From the NCBI GenBank assembly GCA_020627705.1, contig JAHDGJ010000025.1:1-35195 (forward strand): 35,195 nt of DNA, read 5' to 3'. This document shows, piece after piece, positions 6,169-15,054 of the stretch (its first letter is position 1; the number at the start of each line of letters is the position of its first letter). The stretch is from Saprospiraceae bacterium. GTDB lineage: Bacteria > Bacteroidota > Bacteroidia > Chitinophagales > Saprospiraceae. The notes under the pieces were generated by a model. That model did not search any database and was not told the DNA's origin. It was given only the letters and a program-made list of their open reading frames with translations. A program made the translations under genes and the position numbers.

Positions 6169-8790
6169 TTACCAATAAAATCTCACCAACAATAATGGAG
6201 TCCGATCCAATAACAACTTACTTATAGAACCTAAACTGTATCCGTCCGTTTGTTCATTATAGTTGACAAAGTATTCTCGTGTCAATTCGTTTTGAGTGTT
6301 AAATAGGTTAATAATAGACAAAGAAATCTCTGATTGCAAGCGCTTAAATTTTTTAAACTTAAGTCTATAGTTAAAGTTGAAGTCGATTCGAGCATAAGGC
6401 TTTAAGCGCTCAGCATTAAACTCGGGATAGTCCAATAAGTATAAAAACGGAGGCTCCGCTTGAGGGTCTTCAAAATTGAATACCAGATCAGGTAGCGTAT
6501 AGGGAAGCCCCGAATGGTAGTTGGCATTCAAGGATACTTGAAAGTTGTTTAATCCATAACTGGTAATGATGTTAAAGTTGTGCCTTATGTCGTTTCGTGC
6601 GGATATCGTTTCCTCTGAGATTTCCGGGAAGTGATTTCGTGCATCTCCAAAAGAATAATTAAGCCAGGTATTGAAATTTGACCATTTCTTTTTGATCAGT
6701 ACATCTACACCTTTTATGGATGAACTTCCCTTAGTAAATCCTAAAACATTAGAGACGGTATTGAGCTGAGGAGATAGGGTAGTAATTCCATCAATTTCAT
6801 TATAATATGCATCCACATCTATAAGCCAACCTTGTTTTTGGAAGATAAAGCCTGCGGCCATTTTATTGGCTTTTTGCGATAGTTGAGTTTCGGTCGCATT
6901 AAGGATCCACAAAGGGTTGTCAACTCTGATTTGTTGCAAACCAAAACTATTGGTTTGACTGATAAATTGATGATAGACTCCTGCGTCTGCTTTTAGTTTA
7001 AGTCCATCAGTAATTGAATATTGTAAATTAATCCTGGGAGAATGCACCCACTCGTCTTGCTTTTGAAGATAAGAAGATCTTAACCCTCCTTCCGTTTTCC
7101 ATTTTTTGTGAGCGAGTTTAGTGGATAGAAAAACATTGTGGAAATCAACGGTCTCATTTATTTTATCTACAACTCCAGGTTCAAAGTCAATCTCTTCTCC
7201 TAAGTCTAGATTTAAATTTTTCGAGTTATACTCATAGCCCAAATTAAAAGAGATCTTGGGATTAACAATCAGTTGATTTGAAAAAGTAAAATTTTGTTCA
7301 TCAACACCATTGACTTGATTAAATTCTCTTAGGAAAACTTCACCTTCCAATTCCCTAATACTGTATGTATTATCATAAGAGGAATTGTGCCAAGAAATTA
7401 AACTCGTCCAACGATCATTGTGCTTTCGATTAATGTTACCATGAAGTATTTTCGTTTTTACTGAAATATTATGTCTTGACTGAAATGGATCGCCTTCATA
7501 GGAAAAGCCATATTTAAAATCTTGCTCATTCTGATAAGCGCCAAGGCTTAATTGAATTCGATCCGAAACTTTGTAAATCATCTTACCATTCCAATCAAAA
7601 TAGCCTAGATCTTGCTGTGTTTCTACAATACCTTCTTCTGTCTCTTGCGCCAGATCATCGATAAGAGAATATTGAAAGACTTGATCTGTGTAGCTTTCTA
7701 ATGTGGTAGAATTAAATAAATCTCTTGTGCTTCTTCTAGCAGCGAGCAATAAGGAGAGTCGATTTTTAATGATAGGAATATCAAAATTTCCATGTAGTTC
7801 AGTTAATGTGGATCCTATACTTCCGTGAAAATCATTTTCAATTTCATCTGCAAGCGATATATCGACAATGCCGCCAACCCGATTATCATATTTGGGATCA
7901 TAAGCTCCTTTAAAAACTTTTACCCCTTCCACAGAAAATGGGTTAATCGCTGATATCATCCCAAAAATGTGCCCAGCATTATAAATCGGAGCTCCTTCCC
8001 AAAGAAGGAGATTTTGATCTGGGCTGCTTCCTCTGATTTGAAGATTCGTAGCGCTGTCATCAATACTGTTAATACCAGGCAGAAGCTGAATGGTTTTGAG
8101 GATATCATGTTCCACAGTAGAATGGTTTTTAGACAACCGTCCAAAGTTTAAATCAAATCCCGAATAGCTATCACCTTGATTTATTCCATCAAGGATATAG
8201 TCTTTTATAATTATTTGATCGCCAAAAAGGGCTTCATTTATAGCGAGACGGTAGGTAGGACACTCTGCATCGTTAAGCTCTTGAACCATAAAGGAAGTGG
8301 TTTCATATCCCAAATAACTAAGCTCAATTATTTGATTTTTGTCTGCGATTAGATCAAATTCAAAATATCCATCAATGTTGGATTGTGATCCTTGGCTTTG
8401 ATTTATTGCAGATACATTTGCAGAAATCAGAACCTCTTGAGTTTGGGCGTCTTTAACAAATCCACAGATTTTATAAGAGCGTGAGGGTGCTTTATAAATC
8501 AAAACTGTTTGCCCATTCTCTTCGAAAGCAAATGGAGTAGCATACAATAAATCAGATAGGAAATTACCCTTACTATCCAAAAGTATTTCACCTGAATAAA
8601 ACTGCTCATTTAAAGATGCAGGATCATAATTGAAGATGAACGTGGAATTTTTTTCGATCGAATCTATTACATGGATAAGCGGCGCTTCGGCAAAAGAAAA
8701 GGATTTGGATTGGCACCAAAGTGCGTTTCCACTCAGAGTGAAAAGGAAAAGAAAATGATATAGATTAAGCTTGTTTCGAAATTTATTCAA
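6169..8790 (-). CDS. TonB-dependent receptor with STN signalling domain
   Basis: This 873-residue outer-membrane transporter has a signal peptide (residues 1-27). An STN domain (about 28-97, starting FSFAEAPLIHVIDSI) contacts FecR-type anti-sigma factors in known systems. A CarboxypepD_reg-like domain (about 105-172) follows, then a plug (about 220-315, with LPGINSIDDSATNLQIRGSSP) and a beta-barrel ending in an aromatic residue (VRFYW). The start is TTG at 8790. It lies inside the last codons of fecR, a stop sits immediately upstream in frame and no ATG lies nearby, so translation is probably coupled to fecR. With the sigma and anti-sigma genes upstream it forms a FecIRA-like system that senses its own substrate. 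No SusD-like lipoprotein follows, so a large glycan is less likely; the substrate is unknown. Confidence 0.93.
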   Translation of the reverse strand: MNKFRNKLNLYHFLFLFTLSGNALWCQSKSFSFAEAPLIHVIDSIEKNSTFIFNYDPASLNEQFYSGEILLDSKGNFLSDLLYATPFAFEENGQTVLIYKAPSRSYKICGFVKDAQTQEVLISANVSAINQSQGSQSNIDGYFEFDLIADKNQIIELSYLGYETTSFMVQELNDAECPTYRLAINEALFGDQIIIKDYILDGINQGDSYSGFDLNFGRLSKNHSTVEHDILKTIQLLPGINSIDDSATNLQIRGSSPDQNLLLWEGAPIYNAGHIFGMISAINPFSVEGVKVFKGAYDPKYDNRVGGIVDISLADEIENDFHGSIGSTLTELHGNFDIPIIKNRLSLLLAARRSTRDLFNSTTLESYTDQVFQYSLIDDLAQETEEGIVETQQDLGYFDWNGKMIYKVSDRIQLSLGAYQNEQDFKYGFSYEGDPFQSRHNISVKTKILHGNINRKHNDRWTSLISWHNSSYDNTYSIRELEGEVFLREFNQVNGVDEQNFTFSNQLIVNPKISFNLGYEYNSKNLNLDLGEEIDFEPGVVDKINETVDFHNVFLSTKLAHKKWKTEGGLRSSYLQKQDEWVHSPRINLQYSITDGLKLKADAGVYHQFISQTNSFGLQQIRVDNPLWILNATETQLSQKANKMAAGFIFQKQGWLIDVDAYYNEIDGITTLSPQLNTVSNVLGFTKGSSSIKGVDVLIKKKWSNFNTWLNYSFGDARNHFPEISEETISARNDIRHNFNIITSYGLNNFQVSLNANYHSGLPYTLPDLVFNFEDPQAEPPFLYLLDYPEFNAERLKPYARIDFNFNYRLKFKKFKRLQSEISLSIINLFNTQNELTREYFVNYNEQTDGYSLGSISKLLLDRTPLLLVRFYW

Positions 8791-9682
8791 TCACTACTAC
8801 ATTTTGATCATCGTTGATCACAAATGTAAGGCCTAAAGGTTTACAAATATCACGTAAGGCTATCTCTAAATTGTCATGATTAAATTTTCCTGAAAAGTGT
8901 TGATCACTTCTGTCGAAGTTGATCGTGACATCATACTGTCTTTCCAGTTCTTCAAAAACGATGTTTAGTTTTTCGTTGAAGAATCTTGAAGTTCCACTTT
9001 GCCAAGAAGGAGCTTGTTGGTTAGTGCGCTGTTTTTCTTTCATATTCCCTTGTACGACATTGACAGTTTGGCCCAATGTCAAAATGGTTTTTTGACCGTT
9101 TGCTTCGACCTGTACTTTCCCTTCATAACATTCGACAAATAGGTTTTCTCCCCAAGCTCTTACGTTAAATTGTGTGCCCAGTACTCGAACGTCTCCATTT
9201 TGAGTATGCACAACAAAAGGAGAGCCTTTACTAACGTGAAAGAGTGCTTCTCCTTCTAAGTTGATGTTTCTTTTTGTTTCCCATTTCTTGGCATTGTACT
9301 CAATGGATGAGCCATCATTGAGCCAAACTTCTGATCCGTCACTAAAAGCTAGATTTTCGGTGAGTCCGTTTTGTGCCCTTAAAACTTCGTTTTTATTGAA
9401 TAAAAAGGAATTAAAGGCAAATACCAAAACCAACAAACTGGCGGCAATTCCACTGAGTTTAAACCAATTTATTTTTCTGATTTTGGCCTTTTGATTTACA
9501 TGCTTGTGCTTAAATTTTTCATAGCCCTTGGAGGTGTCATACTTAGGCATAGACCATTGATCTACCGTCTTTTTCAAACGTTGTAATTCGGCCAATACAT
9601 CTGCACCTTCTTGAGAGATTATCTCTTGGTCGCTGATCTCGCCGCTCAGCCATTTCGCGTATAATACTTCTTTTTCTATCAT
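8783..9682 (-). CDS. FecR-family anti-sigma factor
   Basis: The 299-residue protein has a cytoplasmic N-terminal part (about 1-70), a single membrane helix (about 73-92) and a periplasmic FecR domain (about 100-205, with FSDGSEVWLNDGSSIEY, GEALFHV and GTQFNVR). A C-terminal DUF4974 domain (about 232-298) resembles STN. It would hold the sigma factor inactive until the TonB receptor signals through the periplasm. It lies 37 bases after the sigma gene and overlaps the receptor by eight bases, the normal order for these operons in Bacteroidota. Confidence 0.95.
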   Translation of the reverse strand: MIEKEVLYAKWLSGEISDQEIISQEGADVLAELQRLKKTVDQWSMPKYDTSKGYEKFKHKHVNQKAKIRKINWFKLSGIAASLLVLVFAFNSFLFNKNEVLRAQNGLTENLAFSDGSEVWLNDGSSIEYNAKKWETKRNINLEGEALFHVSKGSPFVVHTQNGDVRVLGTQFNVRAWGENLFVECYEGKVQVEANGQKTILTLGQTVNVVQGNMKEKQRTNQQAPSWQSGTSRFFNEKLNIVFEELERQYDVTINFDRSDQHFSGKFNHDNLEIALRDICKPLGLTFVINDDQNVVVIE

Positions 9683-9719
9683 GTCTTACACCTATAAAAC
9701 AACTTGAGGTAAAAAAACC

Positions 9720-10223
9720 CTACAGCTTGGCAGAAACTTTTCTTAGTGTGACCAAAGCTTTATGCATGCGCTTCTCAATAGCCTTAACACTTAGATCCAG
9801 TTTTTCTGCTATTTCTTTGTATTTCATTTTATCTATTCGATTCATTAAAAACACCACCCGCTGTCCTTCGGGCAAGGCCGAAATGGCAGACTCAAGCTTT
9901 TGCTTAAATTCCTCTTCCTCAAGTAAATATTGCGGGGTTTCATTATTTAATTGACTGTGGCCTCTTTGCTCAAATTTTAGAACCACCTTTTGGTGCTTTA
10001 CTTTATTGAGAAACATATTATTGGCAACAGTAAACAAAAAAGACTTGGCTTTATCCAAAGAAACTTTGGCACATTCTGACCAAAGCTTACCAAAAGCATC
10101 CTGCATCAAATCTTCCGCCGTGGCATAATCTCCTGATTTGTAATACATGAAATTAATCAGTGATTCTGCTTGGGCACTGTAAATAGATCTAAATACTTTT
10201 TCTTCGCAAACCGTTTTGGACAT
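9720..10223 (-). CDS. ECF-type RNA polymerase sigma factor
   Basis: The 167-residue protein has a sigma region 2 (about 10-70, containing SGDYATAEDLMQDAFGKLW) and a region 4 HTH (about 112-160, containing LPEGQRVVFLMN and YKEIAEKLDLSVKAIEKRM). It lacks regions 1 and 3, as ECF factors do. It is the first gene of the FecR/TonB-receptor operon and probably drives that operon when its anti-sigma partner is relieved. On the minus strand a TAAATTTG (plus-strand 10304-10311) matches the -7 consensus, but no good -33 element sits above it, so the promoter is tentative. Confidence 0.95.
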   Translation of the reverse strand: MSKTVCEEKVFRSIYSAQAESLINFMYYKSGDYATAEDLMQDAFGKLWSECAKVSLDKAKSFLFTVANNMFLNKVKHQKVVLKFEQRGHSQLNNETPQYLLEEEEFKQKLESAISALPEGQRVVFLMNRIDKMKYKEIAEKLDLSVKAIEKRMHKALVTLRKVSAKL

Positions 10224-10415
10224 ACACTTAGGGCTCTCGATTTTTAAGACCTACGAAAGTTAGTGGTATTACTGGACTCTACGGCTGGATGCTTGGATTT
10301 TATCAAATTTAAATCTAACGATTTGGTAGGGATATTTTAAGGTGGGTTGTTATATCAACGACAGCACTTCACAAAGACTGAAGGCACGATTTAAAATTAA
10401 ACAAAGCCCTACATT

Positions 10416-13400
10416 ATGGACAACCAAAAAAACTTTCGATACACTTGTTTATCAGTACTACTCTTCCTTTTAATATTTTCTTCTTTGCGAAGCCAAAATA
10501 TTAAGGTCTTTGTGTTAGCTGGTCAATCAAATATGCAAGGACATGGTGATTTGTATCCTGATAATGTACCAGGGACGCTTTCCAATTTTATGGAGGATGG
10601 AGGAGACGAAGCCTTCGAATATGTTCGAAATGATGACGATACTTGGGCTACTCGGGATGATGTTTGGGTGCGTTACCAACACGAAAATGGAACACTATTA
10701 TCAGACGTACTCAGCGTAGGTTACGGAGCAAGTGAAAATCAAATAGGTCCAGAATTGGGTTTTGGGCATCAGCTCGGAGCTTTTTCTGAGGATCAAATTT
10801 TGATTGTCAAAACATGCTGGGGTGGAAAAAGTTTGGCTGTGGACTTTCGTCCTCCAAGCTCTGGTGGGCAAACGGGAGCATATTACAATCAAATGATTTC
10901 AGATGTAGCCACTGCGATTGAAAACATCCAAACTGAATTCCCCCAGTATACTGGTGGCGATATTGAGATAGCAGGAATGGTTTGGTTTCAAGGTTGGAAT
11001 GATGCCGCCGAACAATCTTACCTTTTTGAATACGAACAAAACTTGATCAACCTCATTGCCGATGTCAGAGCGGAATGGAATACGCCTGATTTACCTTTTG
11101 TGATCGGTCTAACTGGAATAGGTGGTGATTATTTAAGGGAACCTGGATCATGGGTCCATACCTTACAAACGCAGATTGTACCTGCTCAAATAGCCGCAGC
11201 AAATTATGAAGGGCATAGCAATGTCGCTTATGTAGATACTCGTCCGCATTGGAGATTCGCCGAAGAATCTCCAGATGAAGATTCAGAACATCATTTCCAC
11301 AACAATGCCGAAACCTATTTTCGGATCGGAGATGATTTTGGCAGGAAGACTATGGAATTACTTCTTCGACAACAAAGCGGGTACAATGGGATCAGTGAAG
11401 AAATAGAGGTTGAAGGGTATGTCCAAGCAAGTACGAGTCCGGAACTACCCACGGCTTACAATTATCTAGAGTACGTTTTCCCTGAGCCCGAAGATCAAGG
11501 CGATTGCCTGGGTATTGAAAATGCTACTGCTCAGATTGAAGAAGTATTTATGTCGCAAACCCACAGACATGAAATAAGTCATCCCTTATATTTTACGATA
11601 GGAGAACGACCAGCAATTTTGCAATTGGCAGTTACAGGTCAAGGAGTTGCGCCTGATGTCCAAGTTGAAGGTTTTCTGGATGGAAACTCTTTGGGAGTGA
11701 TGTGTCTAAAAGGCCCGGAAAATCTGAGCAATACCATTGATTTTAATAAACCCAATTTCAGCGATTACTTTTCCGTGACCCTGCCCAAGGCTTGGGTCAA
11801 GCCAGGTCTAACCTTAGAATTATCTGCGGGAAATGACGAAAGACTACTGACCGAAGATGATTTGAAAATTTCGCCATATACTGAAGTGAATTTGGTCATG
11901 GTCAATATGGACATCATGGATTACAATGAAGAAGCCCATCGTTATCCAATTTTTGATGATTTTTTAGAGGAAGTAGCTTCCGCACTTCCTGTCAGTGTCG
12001 TACGATTTGGTCAGTTTCCTGAAACGCTAGAATTGCCAGTATTTGCCGTTGCTAATAATGCTGACGAACCTGTCGTCTTGCAAAGCGATGAACAAGTAAT
12101 TCCAAATAATTTACATCAGGGGCTAGTAAACTTAAGAGCAAACTATGTCATTCAAGCCATGCAGTTTGCTACGGGAGATTATCCCAATACCATCTATTTT
12201 GGCAATACGCTCAATTTGGCTCCCGGTGGTTGGGGAGGAGGAGGCTCTTTTGTAAGCCCTGATTTTACCGGAATATTTATTCATGAATTGGGGCATGCCC
12301 TAGGGCTTCCACATTGGGGAGATGCCTATAGAGTGGAAAATCCTGGACCCGATGATTTTTCTTACCCTTACAGCGGTGAAGTAGGAGAAGCCTCTGGTAG
12401 AGGGACTGCTTGGAATTTCCACCAAGATCTATACGAGTTTGTCAGTCCCACCTGTCAAAATGCAGATGGTCAACCGGGCTTAGAACGAAGCGATTGCATG
12501 CAACGTGGGTGCTATTGTACCGAAATGAGATTCAATGGCGCGGGACCATGGGATGGCTTTAGTGATTTCTCCATCAAAGCCATACATGATTTTATTGTCG
12601 GTTCAGAAAGACAATTTGGACAGGTCGAAGATCGAGGAGAGATGGTTGATTTTCATCTCAAAGAAAACTTGGGATATCCTAGGGTTACAGTTGAAAATGA
12701 AAAACGAATTTTTAGCAGAGCCTCCAAAGATCCCAATGAATTCTATGTGGAAGATTTAATCAAACTTCCAGGCGAGGAGAAAATGGAGCAAGATGTCTAT
12801 TTGATCTATGGTAGTGCGCATGCGGTAATGAACGAAGCCAATATAATTTATGAGCCCATAAAGTATAAAGGTACCTTGCTTCCAATCATAGATCCTACCG
12901 ATCCCCAAACCTTTGCTGCCTTACAAGCATCAGAGGAAAAAGATGTGCCCTCCATGTACAATGATGGACGAGATATTGTGCTCAAACTGATCTATTCGGA
13001 TGGTACGGAAGAACTGGCATTGGTTCCTTTTAGTTCTTTCCAGCGACCTTTTGGAGATGAGAATTTAGATAATCTACATCCTGGATATTTTTCTTTAGTG
13101 GTACCTGGAGATCAGCCCCTTTGTGGAGTAGAAATGTATCATCGCAGTTTTGCGATATCGGATTTTGATTATGAAGGAAACATAAAAGATCCAAGTCAAA
13201 ACATCACAGCAGAAAATTTTATGGATGAGGCAGTATTAATTACAGTACTCGATCATTCGTGCAATTGCCCTGGCACTCCAGGGTATATTGAGCCTGGAAC
13301 GCCTTGTGATGATGGAAACCCTATGACTATAAATGATGTCGAAGATGGTTTTTGTAATTGTGAAGGAACACCAGTTGAAGATTGTGGTCAAATACAAAAT

Positions 13401-14621
13401 GGTCAATTTGCCTCTTTGGACGGTTGGTGGAACTGGGGCAACGAGGTTGCAAACGGTAATGGCGGGGCGGAATTTGAAATTACAGATATAGATGACGCGG
13501 GGATAGCGCAAGGAAATTTTGAATTAATTTCTAATGGAACGTATGCCATAAGCTTCGAGGCTTACGCTTCCGAAGCTAGAGAAATTGAAGTCATTGTATT
13601 TCAAGAAGAGGGTGTGTTTGCAGAATATCATCGAGAAACCATTGCTTTGAGTACAGAAAAACAAATGTTCGATCTATCATTCACCTTCAATGGCATATCA
13701 ACCATTTTCGGAACTATTGAATTTACTTTTTCAGGTAATGAAGCCAGCGTATTTCTGGATAATGTTTGTTTTGATAACGCTTGTGGAGCGGAAGAAATTC
13801 CATACAATGGCGTGGATGATGATTGCGATCCAACAACATTGGATGATGATCTAGATCAAGATGGATATGATTCTTCCTATGACTGCGATGACAACAATCC
13901 AGATATTAATCCAGAGGCCTTTGATATCCCAGATAATGGCATTGATGAAGACTGTGATGGAGTAGATGCAACCTTAATTGTAGATGAAGACAACGATGGA
14001 TTCGGATCAGACGTAGATTGCGATGATTCAGATCCTAATGTTAATCCTGGTCAAACCGAAATCGTATATAACGGCATAGATGATGATTGTGATCCGAGTA
14101 CGCTGGATGATGACTTAGATCAGGATGGGTGGGACTTGATCAATGATTGTGATGACACCAATCCTGAGGTTCATCCTTTCCTTGATGAAATACCGTACAA
14201 CGGCATAGACGATGATTGTGATCCGAGTACACTTGATGACGATCTTGATCAAGATGGCTTTGTGCTTGAAGAGGATTGCGACGACGAAAATGCAGACATC
14301 AATCCAGACGCCATGGAAATTCCCAATAATGGGATCGATGAGGATTGTGATGGCATGGACTTAATTTCATCAACTAAAAATTTAAGCGAAGCAAAAATTA
14401 AGGTCTACCCAAATCCAGTCAAAGAAATAGTTTATGTCGAAATAGAGCGGTTTAAAGTAGGATTCCTTCGACTCTATAATTTGCAAGGCCAACTAATGAT
14501 GACCACTTACGGATCCAATGCCATGGATTTGAATGAGGTAACTTCTGGAATATACATTTTGGAAATCAATAGCTTAGAATCCAATCAAAGCGTGAAGAAA
14601 AAAATTGTTGTTAATAATTAA
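10416..14621 (+). CDS. Secreted SASA esterase-metalloprotease fusion with MopE repeats and T9SS tail
   Basis: This 1401-residue protein carries several modules after a signal peptide (1-26). Residues about 28-325 look like an SGNH-type carbohydrate esterase (SASA family): VFVLAGQSNMQGHG holds the nucleophile Ser block and a His sits in HHFHNNAETYF. Residues about 335-930 match the neighbouring 15055-18153 product. They contain the zinc site HELGHALGLPH (623-633), an HExxHxxGxxH metzincin motif, possibly M66-like. A CBM4_9-like jelly roll spans about 990-1118. MopE-like Asp/Cys repeats (about 1122-1315) have five NGxDxDCD units and presumably bind calcium or other metal. The T9SS sorting domain begins near residue 1328 (VYPNP). 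It probably removes acetyl groups from, and cleaves, glycosylated protein; that substrate is inference. Confidence 0.85.
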   Translation: MDNQKNFRYTCLSVLLFLLIFSSLRSQNIKVFVLAGQSNMQGHGDLYPDNVPGTLSNFMEDGGDEAFEYVRNDDDTWATRDDVWVRYQHENGTLLSDVLSVGYGASENQIGPELGFGHQLGAFSEDQILIVKTCWGGKSLAVDFRPPSSGGQTGAYYNQMISDVATAIENIQTEFPQYTGGDIEIAGMVWFQGWNDAAEQSYLFEYEQNLINLIADVRAEWNTPDLPFVIGLTGIGGDYLREPGSWVHTLQTQIVPAQIAAANYEGHSNVAYVDTRPHWRFAEESPDEDSEHHFHNNAETYFRIGDDFGRKTMELLLRQQSGYNGISEEIEVEGYVQASTSPELPTAYNYLEYVFPEPEDQGDCLGIENATAQIEEVFMSQTHRHEISHPLYFTIGERPAILQLAVTGQGVAPDVQVEGFLDGNSLGVMCLKGPENLSNTIDFNKPNFSDYFSVTLPKAWVKPGLTLELSAGNDERLLTEDDLKISPYTEVNLVMVNMDIMDYNEEAHRYPIFDDFLEEVASALPVSVVRFGQFPETLELPVFAVANNADEPVVLQSDEQVIPNNLHQGLVNLRANYVIQAMQFATGDYPNTIYFGNTLNLAPGGWGGGGSFVSPDFTGIFIHELGHALGLPHWGDAYRVENPGPDDFSYPYSGEVGEASGRGTAWNFHQDLYEFVSPTCQNADGQPGLERSDCMQRGCYCTEMRFNGAGPWDGFSDFSIKAIHDFIVGSERQFGQVEDRGEMVDFHLKENLGYPRVTVENEKRIFSRASKDPNEFYVEDLIKLPGEEKMEQDVYLIYGSAHAVMNEANIIYEPIKYKGTLLPIIDPTDPQTFAALQASEEKDVPSMYNDGRDIVLKLIYSDGTEELALVPFSSFQRPFGDENLDNLHPGYFSLVVPGDQPLCGVEMYHRSFAISDFDYEGNIKDPSQNITAENFMDEAVLITVLDHSCNCPGTPGYIEPGTPCDDGNPMTINDVEDGFCNCEGTPVEDCGQIQNGQFASLDGWWNWGNEVANGNGGAEFEITDIDDAGIAQGNFELISNGTYAISFEAYASEAREIEVIVFQEEGVFAEYHRETIALSTEKQMFDLSFTFNGISTIFGTIEFTFSGNEASVFLDNVCFDNACGAEEIPYNGVDDDCDPTTLDDDLDQDGYDSSYDCDDNNPDINPEAFDIPDNGIDEDCDGVDATLIVDEDNDGFGSDVDCDDSDPNVNPGQTEIVYNGIDDDCDPSTLDDDLDQDGWDLINDCDDTNPEVHPFLDEIPYNGIDDDCDPSTLDDDLDQDGFVLEEDCDDENADINPDAMEIPNNGIDEDCDGMDLISSTKNLSEAKIKVYPNPVKEIVYVEIERFKVGFLRLYNLQGQLMMTTYGSNAMDLNEVTSGIYILEINSLESNQSVKKKIVVNN

Positions 14622-14632
14622 AACATTTTGAA

Positions 14633-14887
14633 ATGAACAGCCAATCAATCGCACTCCAGTGCAATACAAATGCCTTAGGCATCCAAAAACTTACCAACAG
14701 AGAGCTCGAAGTGTTAGAACTTATTTCTTATGGTTTTTCTACAAAAGAGATTGGTGAAAAATTATACTTAGCTCAAGCAACCATTGAAACCCATCGCTAT
14801 AATTTATTCTCCAAATTTGATTGCAAGAACATGGCACAGTTGGTACGAATGGGCTTTGAAATCGGATTTCTTAGCTTGTCGAGGTAA
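14633..14887 (+). CDS. LuxR-type HTH-only regulator
   Basis: The 84-residue protein is almost entirely a GerE/LuxR DNA-binding domain: LTNRELEVLELISYGFSTKEIGEKLYL, then TIETHRYNLFSKFDCKNMAQLVRMG. A 20-residue lead has no receiver or sensor domain. It starts 12 bases after the esterase-protease gene and a terminator follows, so the two form a bicistronic unit. It may regulate that gene or the paralogous protease gene downstream, but nothing in the sequence shows its target. A full-length NarL-type regulator would be over twice this size. The short form could be a free-standing regulator or a truncated remnant; the HTH itself looks intact. Confidence 0.88.
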   Translation: MNSQSIALQCNTNALGIQKLTNRELEVLELISYGFSTKEIGEKLYLAQATIETHRYNLFSKFDCKNMAQLVRMGFEIGFLSLSR

Positions 14888-14915
14888 AATACACTGATAC
14901 CTATTTAAATAGAAA

Positions 14916-14947
14916 AGAGCCTTCAATTTTTGAAGGCTCTTTTTTTT
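14916..14947 (+). terminator. Intrinsic terminator after LuxR-type gene
   Basis: A perfect 10-bp stem, AGAGCCTTCA/TGAAGGCTCT, with a five-base loop is followed by seven T residues. It ends the esterase-protease/LuxR unit and separates it from the next metalloprotease gene. Confidence 0.92.
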
Positions 14948-15054
14948 GCAACTATCTCAAAATAATAAGTAGGGTTTATTCAAGTAATGTTGTTTTAATC
15001 TCGAACGGAATACTAGAGCAGTATTCAGAACACGAAAACGAAAATAAAATCAAT

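Noticed and set aside
13782-14360. Regularly repeated DNA that could be taken for a CRISPR or minisatellite
   Set aside because: The repeats are in frame and encode MopE-like NGxDxDCD protein units; spacing and sequence vary as in coding repeats.
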